DNA of 64,000 nucleotides from Streptomyces sp. NBC_00510 (GTDB lineage Bacteria; Actinomycetota; Actinomycetes; Streptomycetales; Streptomycetaceae), in the NCBI GenBank assembly GCA_036013505.1, contig CP107851.1, positions 7,736,001-7,800,000 on the forward strand. The letters run 5' to 3'. The position numbers and the translations under genes were made by a program. The notes beneath the pieces are model-generated. The model had not been told where the DNA came from, did not search any database, and saw only the letters and a list, made by a program, of their open reading frames with translations. Positions 27,723 to 38,322 of the stretch are shown here, one piece after another (within the stretch, counting starts at the first letter, position 1; each line of letters opens with the position of its first letter).

Positions 27723-29617
27723 ATGACGGTCCTGCCTGATGACGGGCTTTCTCTGGCCGCCGAATTCCCGGATGCGACCCACGAGCAGTGGCGGCGCCTC
27801 GTAGAGGGCGTCCTGCGCAAGGCGGGCAAGGACGTCTCGGGTCAGGCGGCGGAGGACGCGCTGTCCACCACCCTCGAAGACGGGCTGACCACGCGCCCGC
27901 TGTACACCGCGCCCGACGCGCCCGACGCCTTCGGCGACCGCGTCGGCCTCCCCGGCTTCGCGCCCTTCACCCGGGGCGGCGCCCCGGCGGGCGGCGTCCT
28001 CGGCGGCTGGGACGTGCGCCAGCGCCACGCTCGGCCCGACGCGGCCCGCGCGAACGAGGCGGTGCTCGCCGACCTGGAGAACGGCGTCACCTCCCTCTGG
28101 CTCGTGCTGGGCGACGCCGGGCTCCCGGTGTCCGCGCTCGGCGCGGCCCTGGACGGCGTCTACCTCGACCTCGCCCCGGTCGTGCTCGACGCGGGCGCGG
28201 ACTTCGAGGCCGCCGGGCAGGCGCTGTTCGCGCTGTACGACGAACGCGGCGTGTCCCGTCGGGCGGCGCGCGGCAACCTCGGCGCCGACCCCCTCGGCCA
28301 TGTCGCCCGCACCGGTGACGGGGACGCGCTCGCCGCGCGGACCGCCGCCGCCGCGGGGCTGGCCCGCCGGGCCCACGAGCAGTACCCGGGGCTGCGCGCC
28401 CTGACCGTGGACGCCCTGCCGTACCACGAGGCGGGCGGCTCGGCCGCCGAGGAACTCGGCGCCTCCCTGGCCACCGGTGTGGCCTACCTGCGGGCGCTCA
28501 CCGAGGCCGGCCTGCCGGTCGACGCGGCCTGCGGTCAGCTGGAGTTCCGCTACGCCGCCACCGCCGACCAGTTCCTGACGATCGCCAAGCTGCGCGCCGC
28601 GCGCCGGCTGTGGGCCCGCGTCGCGCAGGTGTGCGGCGCGACCGCGACCGTGGCGGGGCAGCGCCAGCACGTCGTCACCTCGCCGGTGATGATGACCCGC
28701 CGTGACCCGTGGGTGAACATGCTGCGCACCACCGTCGCCACGCTGGGCGCCGGTGTCGGCGGCGCGGACTCGGTCACGGTGCTGCCGTTCGACCACGCGC
28801 TGGGCCTGCCCGACGCCTTCGCGCGCCGCATCGCCCGCAACACCTCCACCATCCTCCTGGAGGAGTCCCACCTGGCCCGGGTCGTCGACCCCGCCGGCGG
28901 CTCCTGGTACGTGGAGCGCCTCACCGACGAGCTCGCCGGGGCCGCCTGGGCCTGGTTCCAGGAGCTGGAGCGCTCCGGCGGACAGGCCGCGGCCCTCGCC
29001 TCCGGCCTGGTCGCCGACCGCCTGGCCGCGACCTGGGCCAAGCGCGCCCAGGCGCTGGCCAAGCGCCGTGAGCCGATCACCGGCGTCAGCGAGTTCCCGC
29101 TGCTGTCCGAGGCACCCGTCGAGCGCGACCCGGCCCCGGCGGCGCCCTCCGGAGGCCTGCCGAAGGTCCGCCGCGACGAGGCCTACGAGAACCTGCGCGC
29201 CCGCTCGGACGCCCACCTGGCCGCGACCGGGTCCCGCCCGAAGGTCTTCCTGGCCGCCCTCGGTCCCGCCGCCGCGCACACCGGCCGCGTCACCTTCGCC
29301 GCCAACCTCTTCCAGGCCGGAGGCATCGAGCCCGTCCACGACCCGGTGACGGTCGACGCCGCGACGGTGGCCGAGGCCTTCGCCCGCAGTGGTGCGCAGA
29401 TCGCGTGCCTGTGCTCCAGCGACGCGCTGTACGAAGAGCGGGCCGCGGACGTCGCCGCGGCGCTGAAGGCCGCGGGCGCGGGCCGGGTGTTCCTGGCCGG
29501 GCGTCCGGGCGAGCACGAACAGGCCTACACGGCGGCCGGCGTCGACGGCTTTGTCTTCGCGGGCGGCGACGCGGTCGCCGTCCTGACCTCCGTTCTCGAC
29601 CGGATGGGAGTGGCGTG

Positions 29618-29618
<1 letters not shown>
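27723..29618 (+). CDS. mutA: Methylmalonyl-CoA mutase small (beta) subunit
   Basis: 631 residues, the usual size for MutA. It is structurally like the large subunit but catalytically inactive, and its C-terminal domain (VFLAALGPAAAHTGRVTFAANLFQAGG) lacks the cobalamin-binding DxHxxG motif. Family blocks include 'LEDGLTTRPLYTAPDAPD', 'GGWDVRQRHARPDA', 'TRRDPWVNMLRTTVATLGAGVGGADSVTVLPFD' and 'VVDPAGGSWYVERLTDELA'. With MutB it isomerises (R)-methylmalonyl-CoA and succinyl-CoA, which feeds polyketide extender units or propionate use. The stop overlaps the mutB start (TGATG). Confidence 0.95.
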
Positions 29619-31819
<2,201 letters not shown>

Positions 31820-31823
31820 GCCC

Positions 31824-32807
31824 ATGCCTCCCACCATCGACCTGGACGCATACGTCAAAGGCGTGCTGGACGGCTCCCGGGCCTGGATCGCGCGCGCCAT
31901 CACCCTGGTGGAGTCGTCGCGGCCCGATCACCGGGAGCTCGCCCAGCGGCTCCTGACCGAGCTGCTGCCGCACGCGGGCAAGGCCCGCAGGATCGGCGTC
32001 AGCGGGGTGCCGGGGGTGGGCAAGTCCACCTTCATCGACGCCTTCGGCACCCTGCTCACCGGCCTGGGCCACCGGGTCGCGGTGCTCGCCGTCGACCCGT
32101 CGTCCACGCTGACCGGCGGCTCCATCCTGGGCGACAAGACCCGCATGGAGCGGCTGTCGGTGGACCGCTCGGCCTTCGTGCGGCCCTCGCCCTCGGCCGG
32201 GACGCTCGGCGGCGTGGCCAAGGCGACCCGGGAGTCCATGGTCGTGGTGGAGGCGGCCGGCTACGACGTCGTGCTCGTCGAGACCGTGGGCGTCGGCCAG
32301 TCCGAGACCGCGGTCGCGAGCATGGTCGACACCTTCCTGCTGCTGACGCTGGCCCGTACCGGCGACCAGCTCCAAGGCATCAAGAAGGGCGTGCTGGAAC
32401 TCGCCGACGTCATCACCGTCAACAAGGCCGACGGCCCGCACGAGCGCGACGCCCGCGCCGCCGCGCGTGAACTGTCCGGCGCCCTGCGGATGATGACCCC
32501 GATGGACGCCGCGTGGACCCCGCCCGTGCTGACCTGCAGCGCCCGCGAGGGGACCGGCCTCGACACCCTCTGGGAGCGGCTGGAGCAGCACCGCACGCTG
32601 CTGGAGTCCACGGGCCGGCTGGCCGCCAAACGGCGCGACCAGCAGATGGAGTGGGCCTGGAGCATGGTCCGCGAGGAACTGCTGGGCCGCCTGCGCGGTC
32701 ACCCCGAGGTGCGCAGGCTGACCCCGGAGATCGAACGGCAGGTCCGCGAGGGCACGCTGACGCCCACCCTGGCCGCCGCGCGCATCCTCGACGCCTTCTC
32801 GGGCTGA
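31824..32807 (+). CDS. meaB: MeaB/ArgK G3E-family GTPase, methylmalonyl-CoA mutase chaperone
   Basis: 327 residues: P-loop 'IGVSGVPGVGKSTFIDAFG', Walker-B/switch regions 'VAVLAVDPSSTLTGGSILGDKTRME' and 'DVVLVETVGVGQSETAVA', and the base-recognition motif 'VNKADG'. It protects and reloads the mutase with adenosylcobalamin. It lies 4 bases after mutB, completing the usual mutA-mutB-meaB operon. The C-terminal 'IERQVREGTLTPTLAAARILDAF' dimerisation arm is intact. Confidence 0.96.
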   Translation: MPPTIDLDAYVKGVLDGSRAWIARAITLVESSRPDHRELAQRLLTELLPHAGKARRIGVSGVPGVGKSTFIDAFGTLLTGLGHRVAVLAVDPSSTLTGGSILGDKTRMERLSVDRSAFVRPSPSAGTLGGVAKATRESMVVVEAAGYDVVLVETVGVGQSETAVASMVDTFLLLTLARTGDQLQGIKKGVLELADVITVNKADGPHERDARAAARELSGALRMMTPMDAAWTPPVLTCSAREGTGLDTLWERLEQHRTLLESTGRLAAKRRDQQMEWAWSMVREELLGRLRGHPEVRRLTPEIERQVREGTLTPTLAAARILDAFSG

Positions 32808-32820
32808 GCCCGCGGGCATG

Positions 32821-32833
32821 TGACGACACGGCC
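32821..32833. repeat. Isolated 13-bp match to the MITE terminal repeat
   Basis: TGACGACACGGCC, immediately after meaB, is identical to the outer 13 bases of the right terminal repeat of the MITE-like element at 44159-44423. It is followed by CAG where the MITE has TAG. No partner repeat was found nearby, so it may be a relic or chance. Confidence 0.3.
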
Positions 32834-32840
32834 CAGGGGG

Positions 32841-33128
32841 TCAGGCCGCCCGTGCCTGGTCCCGGGGTACGGCGCACCGCCCCGCCGACCACAGCGCCCC
32901 GGGCATGTTGCAGTCCGGGCCGACCTGGTGGCGGTCGACGTAGGCGAACAGCCGCCGCGCCTCCGCCATGTGGCCCGGGCACGCGAACGAGCCGTGCCCG
33001 GGGAGCCATTGGATGTGCCACCGTGCGGGCTCCCCGCACGGTTGTGCCGCGCCGGTCGCGACGCGGCCGCACGGCGTCATGCCGTCGACGGGGATCGGGG
33101 TGAGCCGGGGCGTGATGGGACCGGTCAT
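32841..33128 (-). CDS. Small cysteine-containing hypothetical protein
   Basis: 95 residues, not recognised as a named family. Cysteines are arranged as 'CGRVATGAAQPCGEPARWHI', then 'FACPGHMAEA', 'GPDCNMPGAL' and 'GRCAVP', a pattern suggestive of a small zinc-binding fold (C-x10-C, C-x2-H). The start at 33128 gives MTGPITPRLTPIPVDGM with no long low-complexity leader. No signal peptide, and it stands alone between meaB and a membrane protein gene. Confidence 0.6.
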   Translation of the reverse strand: MTGPITPRLTPIPVDGMTPCGRVATGAAQPCGEPARWHIQWLPGHGSFACPGHMAEARRLFAYVDRHQVGPDCNMPGALWSAGRCAVPRDQARAA

Positions 33129-33239
33129 GGGGCAGGCCTCCTCTGCCGCGAGACGCGACGTGACCTGTGTGCGTGTGGGGGGAAGAGCCGCTTGTGCGCA
33201 CTCGATGTCGGTATGCCCCGTCGTGGCCGCCTCCGACGC

Positions 33240-33761
33240 ATGTGCGAGGGTCAGGAGTTGGTAACCCTGCCTCCCGGGGGCGGGGGAGGTGGCCACAATG
33301 CGGGCCTGAACGACCAGGGTGCAGCTCCGGTAGCGGTGTGGCGGGTGGGCGGGGCAGCTCGCGCGGCCGGCTTCCTGCTCCCGGCGGTCCTGGGCGTGAA
33401 GGCGCTCGTCGGCTGGGCCGGCTGGATCTCCTCGCCGGAAGCGGCGACGGCCCGGTCGGCCGGGCTGTCGTCGGGATTCGCCGTCGGCGCCGCGTTGTTC
33501 TTCTGGTGGTTCGTCCACAGGGTCCGGCTCGAGGTCGGCCCGGCCGGGATCGTGGCGGTCAATCCGTGGGGCACCCATCGCCTGGGGCTGGACGAGGTGG
33601 CTTCGGTGCGGCTCGGTGCCTGGGGCGCGGAGTTCCATCACGGGGACGGCTTCAAGACCACGGCGTACGCGCTCAGCGAGTTGGCCGCGGGCACGTCGCA
33701 GGTCCGGCGTTTCGCCGAGCTGCAGGCCGTTCTGGAAGCGGGCCCCGAGGCCGGGGACTGA
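33240..33761 (+). CDS. Small membrane protein with PH-like domain
   Basis: Two hydrophobic segments ('AAGFLLPAVLGVKALVGWAGW' and 'GLSSGFAVGAALFFWWFVHRV') are followed by a PH-like beta domain: 'VRLEVGPAGIVAVNPWGTHRLGLDEVASVRL'. This is the layout of the small actinomycete PH-domain membrane proteins. The start is uncertain. ATG 33240 gives 173 residues without a clear Shine-Dalgarno, whereas GTG 33336 would give a tighter protein starting at 'VWRVGGAARAAGF'. Function unknown. Confidence 0.6.
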   Translation: MCEGQELVTLPPGGGGGGHNAGLNDQGAAPVAVWRVGGAARAAGFLLPAVLGVKALVGWAGWISSPEAATARSAGLSSGFAVGAALFFWWFVHRVRLEVGPAGIVAVNPWGTHRLGLDEVASVRLGAWGAEFHHGDGFKTTAYALSELAAGTSQVRRFAELQAVLEAGPEAGD

Positions 33762-34133
33762 CCGGGCGGGCCCGTCGGGAGGCCGCGGCGCGAGTGCCCT
33801 CCGGAGCGCCGGCCCGGTCCGGTGGCCGTTGCGCCGTCCGGCGTGCCGGGAGCCCCGGGGTGGGGCCGGGCCGGCCGTGCGGTGCCCGCGGGGCGCCGGG
33901 CCCTGGTGGCGGCGGGCGCCGGACTGCTGCGCTGTGGCCCCGTGGGGAGGTGTGCCGTCGGGCCGGTCTCGGGCCCCGGGGCGGGTTGAGCTGGTGGTGC
34001 TGCGCCTGCGGGGCCGCTGCGCGGCGGTGTTCGGCGCGGCGGTGGTGGCCCTTCGCGGGGGGAGACGCCTGGCTCGGCTGGGCCCGCGGGTGGAATCGGG
34101 CGGTCCGGTCGTGCGCCCCCCGCGGGGCGCCGG
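33762..34133. other. Gene-free interval between convergent genes
   Basis: 372 bases, extremely GC-rich, between the convergent PH-domain and AraC-type genes. Open frames exist on both strands, but their translations are Gly/Arg/Pro low-complexity and overlap each other. No promoter, terminator hairpin or RNA structure was convincing. Confidence 0.5.
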
Positions 34134-34943
34134 TCAGCTCGCGTAGGCGGTCGGCGGCACGCCCACGGTCGCGGTGAAGTCCCGCACCAGATGGGCCTGG
34201 TCGCTGTAGCCGAGCTCCGCGGCGAGGGCGGCCCAGTCGACGGACGCCTCGGACTCGGCGCGCTCCAGGGCCTCGTGGATGCGGTAGCGGAGGATGACCC
34301 ACTTCGGGCTGACGCCGACGTACGCCGCGAACAGCCGCTGCAGGGAGCGGGCCGACATGCCCTCGGCGCGGGCGAAGTCCTCGACCCGCAGGATGGAGCG
34401 GTCGTGCCGGATGCGGTCGGCCAGCGCCGTCGAGAGGGCCGCCTGCGGGTCGGGCGCGGGGGACAGCGACAGCAGGAACGCGTCGAGGGCGGCGACGCGG
34501 GCGTCCTCGTCGCGCGGGCCGAGCACCGCGCCCGGCACGGCCTCGTGGCCGGGCAGCGCGTCGTCGAGCAGGACGCGTCGGCCCGTCCAGTGCGACACCG
34601 GCACCGTGGGCGCGAACGGCCGGAAGCCGCCGGGCCGGAACTGGATGCCGCAGACGCGTCCGGCGGACTCCAGCTTCTGTGTGAACAGCTCGAGCCCGAT
34701 GCCCGCGACCTCGCCGAAGTCCGGGCTGGTGCCGTGGCGCTGGAAGACGATGTTGACCGAGGGGTGCGGCACGACGTGCGAGGCGTACGGCTCGGCGAGG
34801 TCCCAGTCGATCAGCCAGTAGTGCTCCAGGTACGGCCGCAGCGCGGGCGCGGGCGCCCGGCGCCGGAAGCGGACGCGGGCGAAGAGCTCCGGGGCGTCGA
34901 CGATGCCCCGGGTGTCGCGGCGCGGGCTGTCCGGACCTGCCAT
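34134..34943 (-). CDS. AraC-family transcriptional regulator
   Basis: 269 residues. An N-terminal sensing region ('RFRRRAPAPALRPYLEHYWLIDWDLAEPYASHVVPHPSVNIVFQ', DUF6597-like) is followed by a C-terminal double helix-turn-helix: 'ILRVEDFARAEGMSARSLQRLFAAYVGVSPKWVILRYRIHEALERA', then 'WAALAAELGYSDQAHLVRDFTATVGVPPTAYA'. The second helix-turn-helix with 'GYSDQAHLVRDF' is diagnostic of AraC proteins. Divergent from the TIGR03086-type gene 76 bases away, which is a plausible target. Confidence 0.92.
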   Translation of the reverse strand: MAGPDSPRRDTRGIVDAPELFARVRFRRRAPAPALRPYLEHYWLIDWDLAEPYASHVVPHPSVNIVFQRHGTSPDFGEVAGIGLELFTQKLESAGRVCGIQFRPGGFRPFAPTVPVSHWTGRRVLLDDALPGHEAVPGAVLGPRDEDARVAALDAFLLSLSPAPDPQAALSTALADRIRHDRSILRVEDFARAEGMSARSLQRLFAAYVGVSPKWVILRYRIHEALERAESEASVDWAALAAELGYSDQAHLVRDFTATVGVPPTAYAS

Positions 34944-35018
34944 ACCGGCGATCCTACGGGGCGCCCCTGTCGCATTTCTTCAAGCCGCCGGGGCCCGCCC
35001 GGCCCTAGCGTCGGCCCC

Positions 35019-35603
35019 ATGACGACGAGGACCGGTGAACTGCTCGCCGCGGCCCGCGACCGGGCGCTGCCCCTGGTGCGTGCGCTGCCCGACGAGGCCC
35101 TGGACGCGCCCACGCCGTGCGCCGAGTACGACGTGCGGAGCCTGCTCAACCACCTCTTCCACGTGGTCGTGGGCTTCCAGGCCCTCGCGGCCCGGGAGGA
35201 GGCCGACTTCTCGGTCACCCCGGACCGTCTCTCCGCGTACGGCGACGGCTGGCGGGCGCGCTTCGAGAAGGAGACGGGGCTGCTGGTCGACGCCTGGGCG
35301 GCGCCGGGCGCCGACGAGGGCGTGGCCGGATCGATGAACCTGCCCGCGCGCACCGTCGGTGCCATGGCCCTGCTCGACCTGACGGTGCACCCCTGGGACC
35401 TCGCCCGCGCCACCGGGCTGCCGTACACACCGCACGACGAGGGGCTGCGGGCGCTGGAGGAACTGGTGGCCGCGATGGGGCCGACGGCTCGGAAGATGGG
35501 CGTCTTCGGCGAGCCGGCGCCGGTGCCCGCCGGGGCCTCCGCCTTCGAGGCGCTGCTGGCGGGCACGGGCCGCGATCCGCGCTGGAGCCGCCCGGCGGTG
35601 TAG
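35019..35603 (+). CDS. TIGR03086-type metal-binding protein (mycothiol/DinB fold)
   Basis: 194 residues of the MDMPI/DinB four-helix bundle: 'DAPTPCAEYDVRSLLNHLFHVVVGFQALA' and 'ALLDLTVHPWDLARATGLP' contribute the metal-ligand histidines. Members are thought to act as mycothiol-dependent enzymes in actinomycetes. Whether this one is an isomerase or a transferase is not clear. The ATG lies directly after a short divergent promoter shared with the AraC-type regulator. Confidence 0.82.
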   Translation: MTTRTGELLAAARDRALPLVRALPDEALDAPTPCAEYDVRSLLNHLFHVVVGFQALAAREEADFSVTPDRLSAYGDGWRARFEKETGLLVDAWAAPGADEGVAGSMNLPARTVGAMALLDLTVHPWDLARATGLPYTPHDEGLRALEELVAAMGPTARKMGVFGEPAPVPAGASAFEALLAGTGRDPRWSRPAV

Positions 35604-35636
35604 CCCCGCGCCGTGCGGAGTAGCGCGGAACACTTT

Positions 35637-35650
35637 TGCAACTGGTTGCA
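35637..35650. promoter_or_regulatory. KstR-like operator upstream of fadH
   Basis: TGCAACTGGTTGCA is a 6-2-6 inverted repeat fitting TNNAACNNGTTNNA, the consensus described for the TetR-type cholesterol-catabolism repressor KstR of mycobacteria. It is 69 bases upstream of the fadH ATG, and flanking TT/AA bases extend the symmetry. The PadR regulator encoded after fadH is an alternative ligand. Confidence 0.55.
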
Positions 35651-35718
35651 TAATCGCCTCCGGGTGGTCTACAAAAGTCGCGAAGACACCGCGCGCCGCC
35701 GCCCGAGGAGACCCCGCG

Positions 35719-37740
35719 ATGAGCCCGTACCCGCACCTGTTGAGCCCGCTCGACCTCGGCTTCACCACCCTGCCGAACCGGGTGCTCATGGGCTCGATGC
35801 ACATCGGTCTTGAGGAGGCCGAGCACGGCTTCGAGCGGATGGCCGCGTTCTACGCCGCCCGGGCCCGCGGCGGCGTCGGCCTCATCGTGACCGGCGGCAT
35901 CGCCCCCAACGACCGGGGCCGCCCCTACCCGGGCGGGGCCCGGCTGACCACCGAGGCCGAGGCCGCGCAGCACGCCGTCGTCACCGACGCCGTGCACCGC
36001 GCGGGCGGCCGCATCGCGATGCAGATCCTGCACTTCGGCCGGTACGCGTACCACCCCGACCTGGTCGCCCCGAGCGCGCTGCAGGCACCGATCAGCCCCT
36101 ACGTCCCGCACGCCCTCACCGACGAGGAGGTCGAGGAGACCGTCGAGGACTTCGTGCGGGCGGCCGCGCTCGCGCAGCGGGCGGGCTATGACGGCGTCGA
36201 GATCATGGGCTCCGAGGGCTACCTGATCAACGAGTTCATCGCCTCCGCCACCAACCACCGCGACGACCGCTGGGGCGGCTCCTACGAGAACCGGACCCGC
36301 TTCCCGCTGGAGATCGTCCGCCGCACCCGCGAGCGGGTCGGGCCCGATTTCATCATCGTCTACCGGCTGTCCATGCTGGACCTGGTGCCCGGCGGGTCCA
36401 CCCTGGAGGAGGTCGTCTCCCTCGCCAAGGAGATCGAGGCGGCCGGCGCGACGATCATCAACACCGGCATCGGCTGGCACGAGGCGCGCATCCCCACCAT
36501 CGCCACCTCCGTCCCGCGCGGCGCGTACACCTGGGTGACGAAGAAGCTGATGGGCGCGGTCTCGGTGCCGCTGGTCACCAGCAACCGCATCAACACCCCC
36601 GAGGTGGCGGAGCGGTTGCTCGCCGAGGGCGCCGCGGACATGGTGTCGATGGCCCGCCCGATGCTCGCCGACCCGGACTTCGTCGCCAAGGCCCGCGAGG
36701 ACCGCGCGGACGCCATCAACACGTGCATCGGCTGCAACCAGGCCTGCCTGGACCACACCTTCAGCGGCAAGCTCACCTCCTGCCTGGTCAACCCCCGGGC
36801 CTGCCACGAGACCGAGCTCGTCCTCCTCCCCACCCGCCTGCGCAAGAACGTCGCCGTCGTCGGCGCCGGGCCCGCCGGGCTCGCCTGCGCCGTCTCCGCG
36901 GCCGAACGCGGCCACGCCGTCACGCTCTTCGACGCCGCCGACCGGATCGGCGGACAGCTGAACGTCGCCCGCAAGGTGCCGGGCAAGGAGGAGTTCGACG
37001 AGACGCTGCGGTACTTCCGCACCCGGCTCGCCGAGGAGGACGTGCAACTGCGCCTGGGCACCCACGTCACGGCGGAGTCCCTGGCGGACCAGGGCTTCGA
37101 CGAGATCGTCCTGGCCACCGGCGTCACCCCGCGCACCCCCGAGATCCCCGGTGTCGACCACCCGAGCGTGCTGAGCTACCTCGACGTGCTGCGCGACGGC
37201 GCCCCGGTCGGCGAGCGGGTCGCCGTCGTCGGCGCGGGCGGCATCGGCTTCGACGTCGCCGAGTTCCTCACCGACGGCGGCGAGGGCGCGAGCCGGGACC
37301 CGGAGACCTACTTCCGCCAGTGGGGCGTCGACACCGACTACCGCGCGCCCGGCGGGCTGCGTGCGCCCGAGCGGCCGCGGCCGCCGCGCACCGTGCACCT
37401 GCTGCAGCGCAAGACCACCAAGGTCGGCGCGGGGCTGGGCAAGACCACCGGCTGGATCCACCGCACCGAGCTCAAGCACCGCGGCGTCACCATGGTCGCG
37501 GGCGCCGTCTACGAGCGCATCGACGACGAGGGCCTGCACATCACCGTCGACGGCGAGCGGCGGACCGTGCCGGTCGACACCGTCGTCCTGTGCGCCGGTC
37601 AGGAGCCGCGCCGCGACCTGTACGAGGCGCTGCGCGCGGCCGGGCACTCCGTGCACCTCATCGGCGGCGCCGACGTCGCGGCGGAGCTGGACGCCAAGCG
37701 GGCCATCCGCCAGGGCACCGAAGTGGCCGCGGCGCTGTGA
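35719..37740 (+). CDS. fadH: NADPH-dependent 2,4-dienoyl-CoA reductase
   Basis: 673-residue flavo-iron-sulfur enzyme of the Old Yellow Enzyme/trimethylamine dehydrogenase type. The FMN barrel (residues 1 to about 330; 'PLDLGFTTLPNRVLMGSMHIGLEE', 'YDGVEIMGSEGYLINEF') is followed by a 4Fe-4S cluster with Cys336, Cys339, Cys343 and Cys355, then FAD- and NADPH-binding Rossmann domains ('VAVVGAGPAGLACAVSAAERG', 'RVAVVGAGGIGFDVAEFL'). It reduces 2,4-dienoyl-CoA during beta-oxidation of unsaturated fatty acids or steroid side chains. A KstR-like palindrome precedes it and a PadR gene follows 26 bases after the stop. Confidence 0.95.
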   Translation: MSPYPHLLSPLDLGFTTLPNRVLMGSMHIGLEEAEHGFERMAAFYAARARGGVGLIVTGGIAPNDRGRPYPGGARLTTEAEAAQHAVVTDAVHRAGGRIAMQILHFGRYAYHPDLVAPSALQAPISPYVPHALTDEEVEETVEDFVRAAALAQRAGYDGVEIMGSEGYLINEFIASATNHRDDRWGGSYENRTRFPLEIVRRTRERVGPDFIIVYRLSMLDLVPGGSTLEEVVSLAKEIEAAGATIINTGIGWHEARIPTIATSVPRGAYTWVTKKLMGAVSVPLVTSNRINTPEVAERLLAEGAADMVSMARPMLADPDFVAKAREDRADAINTCIGCNQACLDHTFSGKLTSCLVNPRACHETELVLLPTRLRKNVAVVGAGPAGLACAVSAAERGHAVTLFDAADRIGGQLNVARKVPGKEEFDETLRYFRTRLAEEDVQLRLGTHVTAESLADQGFDEIVLATGVTPRTPEIPGVDHPSVLSYLDVLRDGAPVGERVAVVGAGGIGFDVAEFLTDGGEGASRDPETYFRQWGVDTDYRAPGGLRAPERPRPPRTVHLLQRKTTKVGAGLGKTTGWIHRTELKHRGVTMVAGAVYERIDDEGLHITVDGERRTVPVDTVVLCAGQEPRRDLYEALRAAGHSVHLIGGADVAAELDAKRAIRQGTEVAAAL

Positions 37741-37766
37741 CCCCGGCCCGTCCGTAGGATGCGGGC

Positions 37767-38309
37767 ATGTCGCTGCCGCACGCCATCCTCACCGCCCTGC
37801 TGGAGAAGCCGTCCTCGGGCCTTGAGCTGGCACGCCGCTTCGACCGCTCGATCCGCTACTTCTGGTCCGCGACGCACCAGCAGATCTACCGCGAACTGGG
37901 CCGGCTGGAGGAGGCGGGCCTGATCCGCGCCCTGCCCGCGGCGCAGCCCGCCCGCGGCCAGCGCAAGGAGTACGAGGTGCTGCCCGCGGGCCGTGCCGAA
38001 CTCACCGCCTGGGTGGCGGCCACCGAGGACCCCAAGCCCATCCGCGACCCGCTGCTGCTGCGGCTGCGCGCCGCGGCGGTGGTCGGGACCGACGGGCTCG
38101 CGGCCGAGTTGCGGCGCCATCTCGAGCTGCACGAGCGGCAGTTGGCGGAGTACGCCGAGATCGAGCGGCGCGACTTCCCGCCGGGGCGCGGCGCCGACGA
38201 GGACCGGCTGCGGCACCTGGTGCTGCGTGCGGGAATCGACCTGGAGACCTTCTGGTCGCGGTGGCTCGGCGAGGCGGTCGCCGAGGTCGAGCGGATGGGG
38301 CGGCCCTGA
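37767..38309 (+). CDS. PadR-family transcriptional regulator
   Basis: 180 residues with the PadR winged helix: 'SLPHAILTALLEKPSSGLELARRFDRSIRYFWSATHQQIYRELGRLEEAGLIRA' and a C-terminal helical dimerisation part (Vir_act_alpha_C-like, 'HLELHERQLAEYAEIE'). It lies 26 bases after fadH on the same strand, so it is probably cotranscribed and may autoregulate the pair. Convergent with the KstD-like gene. Confidence 0.9.
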   Translation: MSLPHAILTALLEKPSSGLELARRFDRSIRYFWSATHQQIYRELGRLEEAGLIRALPAAQPARGQRKEYEVLPAGRAELTAWVAATEDPKPIRDPLLLRLRAAAVVGTDGLAAELRRHLELHERQLAEYAEIERRDFPPGRGADEDRLRHLVLRAGIDLETFWSRWLGEAVAEVERMGRP

Positions 38310-38322
38310 CCGGCCGCCGGGT

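Noticed and set aside
33616..34177. Overlapping plus-strand frames after the PH-domain gene
   Set aside because: They overlap a supported gene in other frames and consist of Gly/Arg/Pro-rich sequence.
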